Under the pieces are notes generated by a model that was not told the origin of the DNA, did no database searches, and saw nothing but the letters and a program-made list of their open reading frames with translations. Both the position numbers and the translations under genes were made by a program. Positions 46,760-57,429 of a stretch of DNA of 64,000 bases are shown here, one piece after another; positions within the stretch are counted from its first letter, which is position 1; each line of letters starts with the position of its first letter. This DNA comes from Cenococcum geophilum 1.58 (taxonomy: Eukaryota > Ascomycota > Dothideomycetes > Gloniales > Gloniaceae), in the NCBI GenBank assembly GCA_001692895.1, contig KV748181.1, positions 3,911,640 to 3,975,639 on the forward strand, in the 5' to 3' direction.

Positions 46760-48864
46760 GTGAATATATTAAAGAAATAAAGAATTGGACCCCTAAGAAG
46801 GGTCCGATTAACTTTAACCATCCTTTTAGTAGTAAAAAAAAAGGCATAAAGAGGCCAGAGCTAGATAACAGGTTTAGCTATAGTAAGTCCTTAACCGCGC
46901 TATAAGATCTAATAATAAACAAGGACGGAGATTAAGAAATAAAAGATAATGATTTTAATCCCGATTAAGTCAGCGAATTTTATACTAACTACCAAAATGA
47001 AAAGTTAGTTCCTATTTTTTGGCGAGTTGTTGTTAGAGATAACTCTATAGCTCTTGATGACCTAAGAAAAGCAAATTAAAAAGCTATTAAATATAATAAA
47101 GCACACAACTACTATAAACTTTTAGGCACTATTCGTTATAGGACGGTTCTTCTATTGCTAAAGGATTTGAGAAATACACTTATATATATAACAAAAGGAG
47201 AACTAGATGATTTCGGTATAGGGATGGCGAAAAACTACCTAGATATAATTAATACTAAATTACTAGCAGCCTAGTATGGAGAATAAAGAAAGGATCTTTT
47301 AAACTTTCTTCCTTTTACCCTTACTCTTAATGATAATGTTCTTAAAAGATGGCAGGTAGAGCGGTAGGTGTTTTTATAATTAGACCCATCTATAAAGAAG
47401 AAAAAAGCTAAGAAAGATAAGGGGAAGAAGAAAAAGGGGAAGGAAAAGAAGAAGGAAAAGAAGAAGGAAAAGAAGAAAGGGAAGAAGGGAAAAAAGGAAG
47501 TAAAGAAGAAGAAAAAAAAGAAGAAGGATTATATAAAGGCTACTAAAGATAACACTAATAAAACTTTTAAACCTTTAGCAGCGACGAAGAAGCGAGGTTA
47601 AGTCTTATTAGATAGCTAATGGTGGTGGCTTAGGGGCTAGTAAGAGGCGGGTCGTGGCGGCTATTAGCTCTTAATCCAGCATCTAAAGATATTTAACGGT
47701 CGTAAAAGGTATATATTTATCGTAAGCGGAAGATTCGGCAAGGGGATTTTGCAAATCTATAAGGATAAATACTCTAAGCCAATTATAAAAGGTATAAAGA
47801 AGCATATTAAGAATGTCCCCTTTATAAGCATCGCTATTAGAGGTATAGTATTAGTGGACAGAGAATTAAGCCTAAAAGGTTATATCTCCTTAAAAGTTAA
47901 AAACGACGCACCCTATTACACTAATATGCCAATTACGGCTATATATATTGAGGTAAAGGGCGTAAAGAGGTGGTTTTTAAGGACCGTATTATATAATAAG
48001 TACGGATTAGGACTTATTAATAGGGAATTAGAGGGGTATTAGAAGAAGGCAAAGTAACTAGAGCCTAATGGTATACTAAAATATACTAAAAAGCAATAAA
48101 TGCTAATAGGGGGGGGGAAGCGGATAAGTGAGAGGAAATTTAGAAAGAGGGACGACTCGGACAACTTAGATGACTTGGACTTATCTTCCTCTAGGGACGA
48201 CTTAGATGACTTAAACTTATCTTCCTCTAAGGATAACTCTGATAACTCTACCTTTGGGGATAACTCCTTATTAAATAAGTTATTAAAGGAGGAAGAGGAT
48301 AGTGACTTAGATTTGGATGATGAGGGTGATAAGGACGACTTAGGCTTGTCTTTTTTTGGGGATAATAAGAACGACTCCTCGTTGGATAAGTTATTAAAGG
48401 AAGAAGAGGATAGCGACTTAAACAACTCGGACGACTTAGATGACTTGGGTAATGAGGACGATAAGGACGATGAAGAAGATAATAAGGATGATAAAGAAGA
48501 CAATAAGGACGGGGAAGTAATAAAGGGTGAGGAAAATTCCCTAGTAATAAAGTATAAGAAGCTAATAGAATTAGGAAAAGGAAAGAAAGCTAAGAAAGGA
48601 AAGGGAAAGAAAGAAAAGGAAAAAGAGAAGAAAGGAAAGGATAAGGAAAAGGAGAAAAAGAAGAAGGAAAAGGAGAAGGAGAAGGAAAAGAAGAAGAAGG
48701 AAAAAGAGAGGAAGGAAAAGGAGAAGGAAAAGGAGAAGAAGGAAAAGGAGAAGGAAAAGGAGAGGAAGGAAAAGGAAAAGAAGAAAAAGGAGGAAGTAAA
48801 GAAGAAAAAGAATAAAGAGGAGAAGAAGAAAAAGGAGAATAAGAAGAAGAAAAAAAAAGAATAG
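46760..48864 (+). pseudogene. Lysine-rich and acidic protein gene, weakly decayed, unrecognised
   Basis: The best preserved coding DNA of the window. One frame runs from about 46760 (YIKEIKNWTPKKGPINFNHP) through YQNEKLVPIFWRVVVRDNSI, RYRTVLLLLKDLRN and ELDDFGIGMAKNYLDIINTK to a Lys tract at 47390-47530. A compact domain follows, open at 47749-48042 (NVPFISIAIRGIVLVDRELS, YIEVKGVKRWFLRTVLYN). The last part, open at 48100-48864, is an Asp/Ser-rich acidic region with internal repeats (LDKLLKEEEDSDL twice) and a long Lys/Glu tail. Breaks are few and are TAG/TAA. I do not recognise the family. Acidic plus Lys/Glu low complexity is typical of nuclear proteins, but this is inference. Confidence 0.5.
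48160..48430. repeat. Internal coding repeats in the acidic region
   Basis: A 33-bp-type doublet (GACTTATCTTCCTCTA and relatives near 48176 and 48212) is followed by two longer units (from about 48257 and 48358), both containing AAGTTATTAAAGGA and GAGGATAG(T/C)GACTTA. They give duplicated acidic peptide segments. The repeats keep the reading frame. Confidence 0.6.
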
Positions 48865-49430
48865 GGAAAAGGAAAGAATAAATCTAAGTAAGTTCTAGTA
48901 TAGTAGTACTAAAGTAGTTCTAATATTAATAGGGTATAGAGATCCTAAAATCGCATTATAAGACGCTAAAGAAACGTTAAAAGGGTTCCTTAATAGTTTA
49001 GGGGAGTATAAATATCTAAAGGATAGTATATTAGAAATGCTAAAAGGAGGGCTTAATAAATTATATATAAAGATAGAAAGAGATATAAAAATAGGTAAAA
49101 AGAGAAGAAATTAAATGCTAGTAAAGATTAAAGCGATAAAAAAGGAAATAGATATTAATGCGGAACTATAGTACCAGCTAGTCTAGTATTATTAGATAGA
49201 AATTAATTAATAATCTTTTAAGCTAAATTTCGTTATTTTCTACTTACCTCCTCTAAGAAAGAAGAATAGCTTTAGAAGTAAAAGTTAGCTAAAAGATAGT
49301 AACGTAGAGGAGATAATGTTCGCGAAGTTTGTCTTATATAAGGATTATCTTATAAATTAGACGCCCTATAGTAGAATTTGGTTATAGGGTAGGGAAAGTA
49401 CGTATATATGGCTATCCCCTATAAAGTAAA
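48865..49430. other. Downstream of the lysine-rich gene; no gene seen
   Basis: Purine-rich for about 250 bp after the stop at 48862-48864, possibly a continuation of the same decayed gene (segments KGFLNSLGEYKYLKDS-like, with stops). Then it becomes AT-rich up to the start of repeat A2. Confidence 0.35.
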
Positions 49431-50374
49431 GAATTCGTTAGTGAGGAGCGGTTAGTCTATAAGAACTTGGCGAACCTTAGCTCCGCTAAGACCCCTAATC
49501 TTTACCTTAAAGGGCTTTGTTTTCTTCTTATCCTTATCTTTTCTTATACCGCGCCTCCCCCTCTTCTTATTACTTGTTACTATTGTATTAAAATATATTC
49601 GCTCTTTAGCGCCGATATATATATAAGTATCTATTTTATGTCTTTAACTAATAATTAATGTAGTTAATTACGGCCTTTCCTTTAGCCTCTCCTAACTCTG
49701 GCCTTTAGTATTAGTAACTTTCTAACGCTTATTAAGTTCTTTTAGTGCTACCTCTGTCCTCTTAGCGTGTATATATCCTTATAATTCCACTTTCTCTTTT
49801 ACCTCTCTCCTTTTAATTCCTAATTAAGACTGCTCTATAGTCGTTTATATACCCTTCCTAAGTAGGGATGGATAGGCGTACCGCCTCGCCCCGTCTTCTT
49901 TACTGGGTTAAGTATATGTTGCATAATTTGATTACGCGCTCTTTTCCCCTAGGATGTATCGTATAGAGCCGACAGCTTTAGCGTCCGCTAATAGTTGAAG
50001 CCGCCTATATTATAAGGACATGCCACTAGGTTATTTAGTAGAAACCTAGCTAAATGTCTAAGCGGCTATACCCTGCTAGGCTATTAGAACTAGACCTTGT
50101 AAGTGGTATTTTAAGTGGCTATGTATGTATACCTGTCTACCTATACGGTCGCATTGAAATGGGCATTTTGAGGACGCTATGCGGTTTGTAGGCTTAGGCG
50201 TAAAGGACTATCTAGCTACCTTACTACTTGCGAGACGTTTAAGCGGTGAAGGTCTAGTTTTTTGGGTCGGAGTACGTGACTATGAAGGATTGATACTAGC
50301 CAGTCTATATTAGGAGGGCGAGCATTACGTGGTGTCCTATGCCGCCTACTACTAATATATCTGGGTCACTTAAT

Positions 50375-50775
50375 AGAGCCTCGCTTGCTACGTAGTAGGT
50401 TTAGATTACTTAGTGTGGCTAGCAGACGTACTAGTGATAGAGTAATTAGCATTAGAGGGTCCCGCTTACCGCTAGTAGGTTACTTAATTATATAGGCGGT
50501 AGGCGTGCTAGTGACGGAGTGATTAGTATTTAAGAGCTCCGCTTGCTGTTAGTAGGTCTAAATTACTTAATAATGTAGGAGGGTAGGCGTGTTAGTGGCG
50601 GAGGGGTTAGTGGGGAGCTACTAGTATGCTTAAATTATTTGATAATTATGCGTATAGTAGGCGTCTTAGAGCAAGAGCCCTGCTCGCTGCTAGTAGGTCT
50701 AGATTACTTAATGCGGGCGGTAGGCGTATTAGAGTAGTTAGCATTAGGGGGCTCCGCTTACCACTAATAAGGATA
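50375..50775. repeat. Tandem minisatellite within repeat A2
   Basis: A unit of about 75-84 bp marked by G(A/C)TCCGCTT(A/G)C(C/T)G(C/T)TAGTAGGT recurs at about 50375, 50459, 50536, 50613 (degenerate), 50675 and 50750. The intervening block TTACTTAAT...GGCGGTAGGCGT...AGT(G)ATTAG(C)ATTA is also repeated. Copy 1 of the family has only one unit, so the array expanded in copy 2 or collapsed in copy 1. Confidence 0.7.
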
Positions 50776-51399
50776 TTATCTCCTTCCGTTATAGATATCT
50801 AGTAACGCGTATATATGTTAGGCTTTATATCTAGCTAACGATTAATATAAAAGATTAATTCTGTTGGGTTAGAGTAGACACGTTAGCGCTGCCATTTATT
50901 AAAAAATACCGATATGACGGTCTTATTAGAGCTGAACATTCTAGCTGCGTAGGCGGGGCGCTATTCTGACCGCAATTTGCTAAAGGTGTTAATTAGGCGG
51001 CAGGTCTAGGCTATTATAGACCTTTACCCCGTAAACGGCATGTATTAGATACCTTAGCTAGTTAAGAAGTCTAGGCTATGGGTAAAAGCTAGCGGCGAAG
51101 GCAGGACTAGCGCGTATTTTAAAATCCTGTAATTCCCTTTAAGTAATAGTAACGAACACTATTTCTCTTTAGAAATTTCGTTTAATTAATTTCTATACTA
51201 CTACTTAAGAAAAGCTAAAAGCCCCTTACTAGTATTATATAACCTACAGCCCTAATAATAAGCGTAGGTATACTTTAGAGGAAGTTTAATAGACCTCGTT
51301 TTTACCTAAAAGATAATTCTGAGGCGTATTGAGCTTTGCTACTCTTAGGTACTCCGCTCTATATAGGGCCTTAATTTAGATATTCCGCCTAATGAAGTG

Positions 51400-52750
51400 T
51401 TTGTAGATTCCGAATATAATTATAAGAAGAATAATAATAAGGATAATAGGGATAGTGAGGATGAAGATATCTGTGATATAAGTAGTAGTAGGGGAAGCAG
51501 TTAAGGTAATTTATCCTAGTACTTTTCTATTATTTTTTAGTATCTGTATATGTCTAATAAGTAGTAGTAAATCTAATAGTTATTAAAGATAGCGTAGCTA
51601 ACTTAGACCTAGAAGCTAAAGATTATAGAAATAATAGCAGTGATAATAATAATAAGTTACCCTCGTTGGAAGCGCTGGAAGAGCTCTTCTATACACCTAC
51701 GTGTAGCTATACTAGACCTGTATTGCTAGATAGCGACAACCTAGCTAATAGCCGTTATAATAGAACTACTCCGCAGCTTAGTTAGGAACCTATAATATTA
51801 GTCACTAGTTAAGAGTCTTTAAGAGCTGGGAGAGTAAAGGGCGCTAGTAAGTTATAAAGACTGTGATTACTATAACCCTAGACTAATAAATATAAATATA
51901 GATAACCTATTAGCTAATAAGGGTGGGCGTAAGAAGATAAACTTAAGAAGTATGTTATTAATATTAAAGAAGCAGAGACTTAATTAGCTTAAGTAACTAG
52001 AAAATATTAATTATAGCTCTAATAATTCTAAGAACCTTAGGCCCATGAAGTAATGAAAATTACCCTTTTATAAAACCTTTCCTTCTAGTCCTATCCTTAA
52101 CCTCTATAACCGTACTAATAACTAGGCGGCCTCCGCTGCGCGACCTACTAGCCCTTCCCTTTAGCACTTCTCTCCCTGTAATACCACACCACCCTATAGT
52201 AAGGTTAGTAACTATTTAAATCGAGTTCTCTATAATCCTGTTAACGATTTAGCTAAAGCCGAAAACTATAATAATGGTAGTGGCGATATAGATAATGAAG
52301 GCGAGGGTAATAATGTCTATAAGCATATAGTGCAACTATTAACGCCTATTGGCGGTTAGTTAAACTTAAAGCGCGCTATAAAGCATTATCTCTAGTGGAC
52401 TTACTATTCCCCATCTATATATAAGTCATCCCCTATATATAATCGCCGCACCTAAAAACCGCTATTAAACTCCGCTTTTAATTCTAATGCCGATTTAAAA
52501 GAACTATTATTCCCAGTTATTCTAGGGCGTAAGAAAAACGGGTCTTATATTATGGAAGTTCCTCTAGACAACCTTCCTTAATTGTTAAACTCTGCCTCTA
52601 ATCCTAAAGTAAGACTAGGAGCCATGTTAAATGCTAGAGAATGGTTGTTCCTAGTAGTCCTTAGGCGCGAAAAAAACAGATCCTATACTATAGAAATTCC
52701 CCTAGACAACCTTCCCTACTTGTTAGGCGGTCTTTAGAGCTAAATCCTAG
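51400..52750 (+). pseudogene. Family A protein relic, copy 2, chromo-like end missing
   Basis: The plus strand parallels the copy-1 gene. It has an Asn/Asp/Lys-rich acidic start (near 51410-51500, NNNKDNRDSEDED-type), a long Asn/Ser-rich linker, then a segment that in copy 1 occurs once (NANLEEWL...FRR) and here occurs twice. The first unit reads LLNSAFNSNADLKELLFPVI and the second LLNSASNPKVRLGAMLNARE; both end in (I/M)E(I/V)PLDNLP. After 52750 the frame is lost and the WEIDDILGKR-type chromo segment is not found. Function unknown. Confidence 0.4.
52465..52722. repeat. Tandem duplication of a coding segment in A2
   Basis: Units start at about 52465 and 52585, each beginning TTAAACTC(C/T)GC and ending CCTCTAGACAACCTTCC / CCCCTAGACAACCTTCC. 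The second is about 17 bp longer. The duplication is roughly in frame and absent from copy 1. Confidence 0.65.
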
Positions 52751-52880
52751 AAATAAGTTAAAAGAGGAACAGAGTTATAGGATTAAAGACCGCGTTCTAA
52801 AACGACGTCTTAGATTAGTATAGATGCGTTATTATTTGAAGTTAGGGGCCCGGCTGCTGTAAGTTTCAGTCCTTTCCCTT

Positions 52881-53925
52881 TAGAGCCGCCCCTTACTTTG
52901 CCTTTAGTATTACTTTACTACTACCCTTAATAATTTATTAGGAAATATGATTATTATTAGTAAAATATAGTTATTTATTTAAGTTTTTAGTACTAACCTC
53001 TAAGTATAGAGTAATGTATTTCTCTGTTATAGTGGCGGGTAAAGTAAAGGATAGTATATTAAATGTCTATAAAGAATACCCTTAGCTCTATATTACTAAT
53101 CTATATCTTTATTATTGATGCTAAAAGCTATCTATAATTTAGATATAATTAATTTTAGAGGAAGATATAATTAAGGGGACTTATTAGTAAAAGGATTTAG
53201 TAGGGCTGATTTCCGGACCCTATCTGTAAGGCATTAGTTCCTTACATTTAAGAGCTACGTAAGGTTGTCTTTAAGGATAAATTCTATACTAGAAATACAT
53301 TAGATGCTAAGCGCGAATACTAGCGGAATAATATTCCTAGAGTACTTTTTTTAAAGTATAGGTTATTTTAGAGTATGGGTTATTCTAGAGTATAGGTTAT
53401 TCTAGAGTATGGGTTATTTTAGAGCACGGGTTATTCTAAAGCATAGGTTATTTTAGAGTATGGGTTATTTTAGAGCACGGGTTATTCTAGAGTATAGGTT
53501 ATTCTAAAGTATAGCTTTAAATCCCCTACGGGATTTTAATAAATAGGGGAAAATATTCCTTACGCTTAAATTTGCCGTGCTCTAGAGTAAGCCATACTCT
53601 AAAATATTTTTACTAAGGTTATTTATAGCTTAGCCTAATTTATTATAAAAATAAATAGACATTTATTCTTAATATAATTTTATAAAATGTAAATTTTAAA
53701 GATAGAAAAATAATATGGGTAAATTGCTATAGACATTTTTATAACTATTAAAGTCGTGTCCGCTTCCGTGTAGTATCTCCTAGGGAACTAAAACGTCTTT
53801 TTAAGGAAACCTCCGCTATATAATAGCGAGAGTAAGTAACTGACCTAGGTACACTATAATTAGGAACACTAAAAGGAGTATTAAGTTGTTATTGCCGAAC
53901 AAACTAGGATATACTTTATAGAAAC
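52881..53925. other. Intergenic; contains 17-bp repeat array
   Basis: No gene is recognised. The stretch separates repeat A2 from the 3' end of the patatin-like relic and holds the 17-bp array described separately. Confidence 0.4.
53350..53514. repeat. 17-bp tandem array, about 9.7 units
   Basis: Nine full units and one partial unit of the type TTTAGAGTATGGGTTAT. Variants differ only by C/T and G/A (GTATAG, GCACGG, TCTAAAGC). An inverted partner lies 60-90 bp downstream at about 53577-53606 (GTGCTCTAGAG, then CCATACTCTAAAATA), so the array could fold back on it. Confidence 0.85.
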
Positions 53926-53929
53926 CTAC

Positions 53930-56650
53930 TAATTCTAATATAAATGTCTTTGTTTACTCTGAGGTATATTGTAATAGTTTTGGAAGGGTGTTTTATATAA
54001 AACACCACTGGTTTTCTAAACCTTAGGCATAAGGCATAAACACCTCAAGCACCCTTAAAGGTTGCTAGGGTGACTAAATTAGTAACGAATTCTATTACTG
54101 AAGGGAATATGCGACTAATTGTGTCGGTAATTACGCCAATTTGGTTTCGGCAGCGAATTGATCCCTTATATTTGTAAAATCCTGCATTAAATTTTAGGGC
54201 GTAGTCTAGCTTAAAAAAAAAGGATAAAGCTAAGAGTGATAGGACTAATCTTTGACGCTTTGCAGCTCCGTAAGGCTGTATCTATACTATCTCCCGTAGC
54301 TTAGCTATAATTAAAGTATTATTAATAGCCATCGATTTCTCTAGCTTTACGTTAAAACGAAAGTAGTTTGCTTTTAAATTGTCGTCTAAGTGTGCAGTAA
54401 GATCCCTCTATATTCTTTTACTATTAAAAGAAGAAAGCTATGATTAATAGAGTCTTGGAATAAACCTATTGTTAAAGACATGCCTAAAATATGGAGCTTA
54501 AGGCGACTAACTCTCTATGGTGCCAGTTCTAAGAGATAGGACTATATCAGCCCTATAGTCTTCAGACCAAATGTGACGACTCTTGCAAAGTCTAAGGCTT
54601 ATTGGATTATTGTGCTTTAATTCCCTATCTTAAAAGGCGCTGAATAATTTTAGTTCTGCAGCCTAGAATAACCTTATTAATTAATTAGTAGGCAGTAAAA
54701 GAGAAGATTAAAGGGCTTTAAATATATACACTAGGGCGGCAGAGGTAGCCCTAGTACTGTTTAGTGATTAGTGTAAGAAGCCTAGTTTATTAAAGGTTAA
54801 TTTACGCTTACCAGATATACGGAATCTCTTTAATACCGTTCTCTTTTAGTTTAGTATGCTTGTAGCCTACTAGAAGCCTTAGTTATATTATTTACTTCAC
54901 TAGTATTATTATTAGATAAACCACTCGTCTTCTCTACGGAAGGGTTGTAATTAGAAAATAAGAAAGGTGCTATGTCTAAAATATTGGTGGCTATTATGGC
55001 TACCTTTATACCTAAGTAAGCCGAAGCTATTGGATTTATTAAGCGTCTTATTGGCCTAAAGATATTTTTAAAGTATTTTTCTAAAGCTGTAGCGTTGTAC
55101 TGACTGTCTAAAAGCTATATATGGAGATAACCGCGTAAACGCGAGAGGAATGACTTAGATGTAGGCCTTTAGCTTTTAAAAAATTGCGTAAGGGTTTGGT
55201 TAAATGTTTTACTATATTGGGCAACGTCCTATCCGTAAAGAAATATAAGCAAGGCTTTTAGGCCGCCTATTTTTATAAGCGCCGTATTGGATAATAGATA
55301 GATTACTTACTAAAGCTTATGCTGATAACTATATTAAAGAAGTCCTGGATAACGCAGGACCTAAGTAAATTTTAGGTTTATAAGAGGAACTCTAGAGATA
55401 TTACGCCTTTTATACTACTACCGTTAATTCTAAGGATACGGATACCATAAATAGGCGGCTTTAGCTTTGTAGTTAGAGAGCCTGTAAATAAAACTACTTT
55501 GTAGAGAATATAGGCATTAATAGTGTATTTATACTCTGCTCCTATTACTACATCGCTAAATATTTAAACGTAGATGTCGCAAATAGTGTGGCCGCAACTA
55601 AGTATATACTAAGGAGTTTAAAAGCAACAGAATAGGTATGTCTTGTTTATTTTAATATAGGCTTAATGTGGACGAATATCTAAAGCTTGGGCTTTTATAG
55701 AAAGTATATTTTGTAATAATTCGAAAAGACTATAGATATGCTTTTTAGCTTAGCGGCTCTGATACTCTTTTATACTTTTATTAAAGACTTCTAATAACGC
55801 ATAAATAAATGCAGATTGATATAGTAAACGGTAAATTTACCTTAGTGCAAAATCTAGTAAAATAGTTAGTTAAAAGAAATGGTATAAAGAAGGTAATTTT
55901 ACTATGCGCTTATAGAGGATATATATCTATTAAAATACTTAATACGACGAACTTAGTGACGTCTTTATAGAGGATCTTCCCCTTCCTTCTAAGCCTTATA
56001 ACGGTTTTTATATGACCACCAAGATCCTTATATATATGATACTTTTGAGTTGCTTAAATAATATTAAAGGGCTCTATAGCGGTTGTGGCTATATATAGTA
56101 GCGCTACCTAATAAAGCGCATCGAGGTGATGCGCAGTAAATAATTGGTATTTAAGCCGTAAATAATATCTAATCTCGTTGACTTATCTTAGTATTTCCTC
56201 CTTTAAAGGCCTATAGCCTACTAGAGGAGATAAAGAGCCGTCTATCTTAAGCGCAGCAATTTATGAGAAAATCTTTATAGTGTAAGTACTTGTATAAACG
56301 GCTCTAGCTTCCATTATATTCTTTTATAAAGAAATAACAATTAAACTAGGGCTAGTCCTTAGGAGGACACCTACGTAACTGCTAATATTAGCCCATTGTT
56401 TAAAAAAGGCAGGAATTTGTTTAATAGAATTAAAGTCATTGATAAATACGGTAAGAACTGTAATAAAAGGTAGTACGATATAAGTAAATATAGCGTTAAT
56501 AATTAACTATCCACTAGGGGGCTGCCAAGCCACTATATAAGTAGTGCTCTTATAGCAGGATGTAGGCGCTAGGTGAGATAGGACAGCGCTAGTAAAATCG
56601 CCGTTTGTAAAGATAATTGGGTTGTTATACGCTGTTGAAGATATATCGAT
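53930..56650 (-). pseudogene. Patatin-like phospholipase (PLP) relic with zinc-finger-like segment
   Basis: Minus strand, approximately 56650 to 53930. The N-terminal half reads YIVLPFITVLTVFINDFNSI and similar, as in large fungal patatin-like proteins. It is followed by a Cys/His-rich CGHTICDIYV segment (about 55580-55550) like a RING-type finger. The patatin core has an oxyanion-hole remnant INGSSIKG (55428-55405; from a DGGGIRG type), a nucleophile-elbow remnant SISFS near 55335-55310 (from GxSxG), the IASAYLGIKVAIIATNILDI and FLFSNYN strands, and SLRTGT near 54525 (from LGTGT). Glycines changed to S, I or K are G-to-A products. A helical C-terminal region continues to about 53930. Patatins hydrolyse acyl lipids. 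This is a recurrent Starship cargo family. Confidence 0.7.
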
Positions 56651-56991
56651 TTAGATATTTAAGACTCCCTTAGAGCTGTACCTCTTAAAGTTATTATATA
56701 GAAATAGCTACTATAAAGCAATATTTTTACTCCTTCTACCTAGGAATAGAAGTAAACTCGGCGTCTATAAAGCAGGGTTTAGTAAGGCTTAAATAATATA
56801 GCCTAGCTAAAAAGTGTTGTTAATTGTAAAGCTAGTGGATCTAGCTACTTATAGCTACGTAGCGTGGTTTTTACAAGATATAATTATTAAGTAAAAGAGA
56901 ATTTGTTACTTTATTTAGTAAGTACGTAAGAGTACTTAAATATAGCTAAGTTTAGGCGTTATACTCTTATAGGAATCTTTATATTAGCTTT

Positions 56992-57108
56992 ATAACAAAA
57001 TAGTTTTAATAATGTTAGTATTTAAGGTAAAAAAAGCTATTTATAGAGAGAAAGAAGATATAAAGGTAACTAGGACCCTTTCTTTCTCTATAGAAACTAT
57101 TTTGTATA
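56992..57108. repeat. Long interrupted inverted repeat
   Basis: Outer arms ATAACAAAATAGTTT (56992-57006) and AAACTATTTTGTATA (57094-57108) are near reverse complements. Inner arms TTTATAGAGAGAAAGAA (about 57040-57056) and TTTCTTTCTCTATAGAAA (about 57079-57096) also pair. The structure lies between the divergently placed patatin and DUF3723 relics. It may be a small hairpin element. Confidence 0.6.
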
Positions 57109-57425
57109 AAGAAAGAAAGAGAGGCGTTTTTTCTATTTCTAGATAGGACAGGAATAGCTGTGAGAAAGTGGCTAATAACAGCAGGATTCTTAGAAGGAGG
57201 TAACTTCTACTAGGCTCCTAGTAGATAGATATTATAGAGTAAAAGGATAGAAATAAGCTATAAATAGGATATAGATAGGCGTTAGGATCTCTTAATTTCT
57301 TATAGTCTTTTCTACTGTTTTTAAACCACTTATTAGTTGTTAGCAACCTAATATTTTACTAGAGACCGGTAAACCCCTAGTCTAAAGGTATATGTTATTA
57401 TACGTAGTATAATATAACGGATATA
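57109..57425. other. AT-rich intergenic DNA between divergent relics
   Basis: The stretch is without a gene and purine-rich in parts. It is expected to have held the promoters of the patatin (minus) and DUF3723 (plus) genes. No motif is recognisable. Confidence 0.35.
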
Positions 57426-57429
57426 AAAA

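Larger units (their letters stand above)
49430..52880 (+). mobile_element. Repeat family A, copy 2
   Basis: Homologous to 2700-6530 in the same orientation. Matching blocks run from the pyrimidine-rich start (about 49540) through the GC-richer half (49860-51130) into the protein part (51260-52750). It is shorter than copy 1: the chromo-like domain at the end of copy 1 is not recognisable here. It differs by an expanded tandem repeat at 50375-50775 and a duplicated coding segment at 52465-52720. Copies that have diverged this far suggest old transposition or duplication followed by decay. Confidence 0.6.

Noticed and set aside
48039-48503. 154-codon open frame on the minus strand, rich in Ser and Leu
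   Set aside because: It is the antisense shadow of the acidic Asp/Ser-repeat region on the plus strand.
53350-53514. CRISPR-like regular short repeats
   Set aside because: The units are directly adjacent with no spacers and the context is eukaryotic, so it is a simple tandem array.
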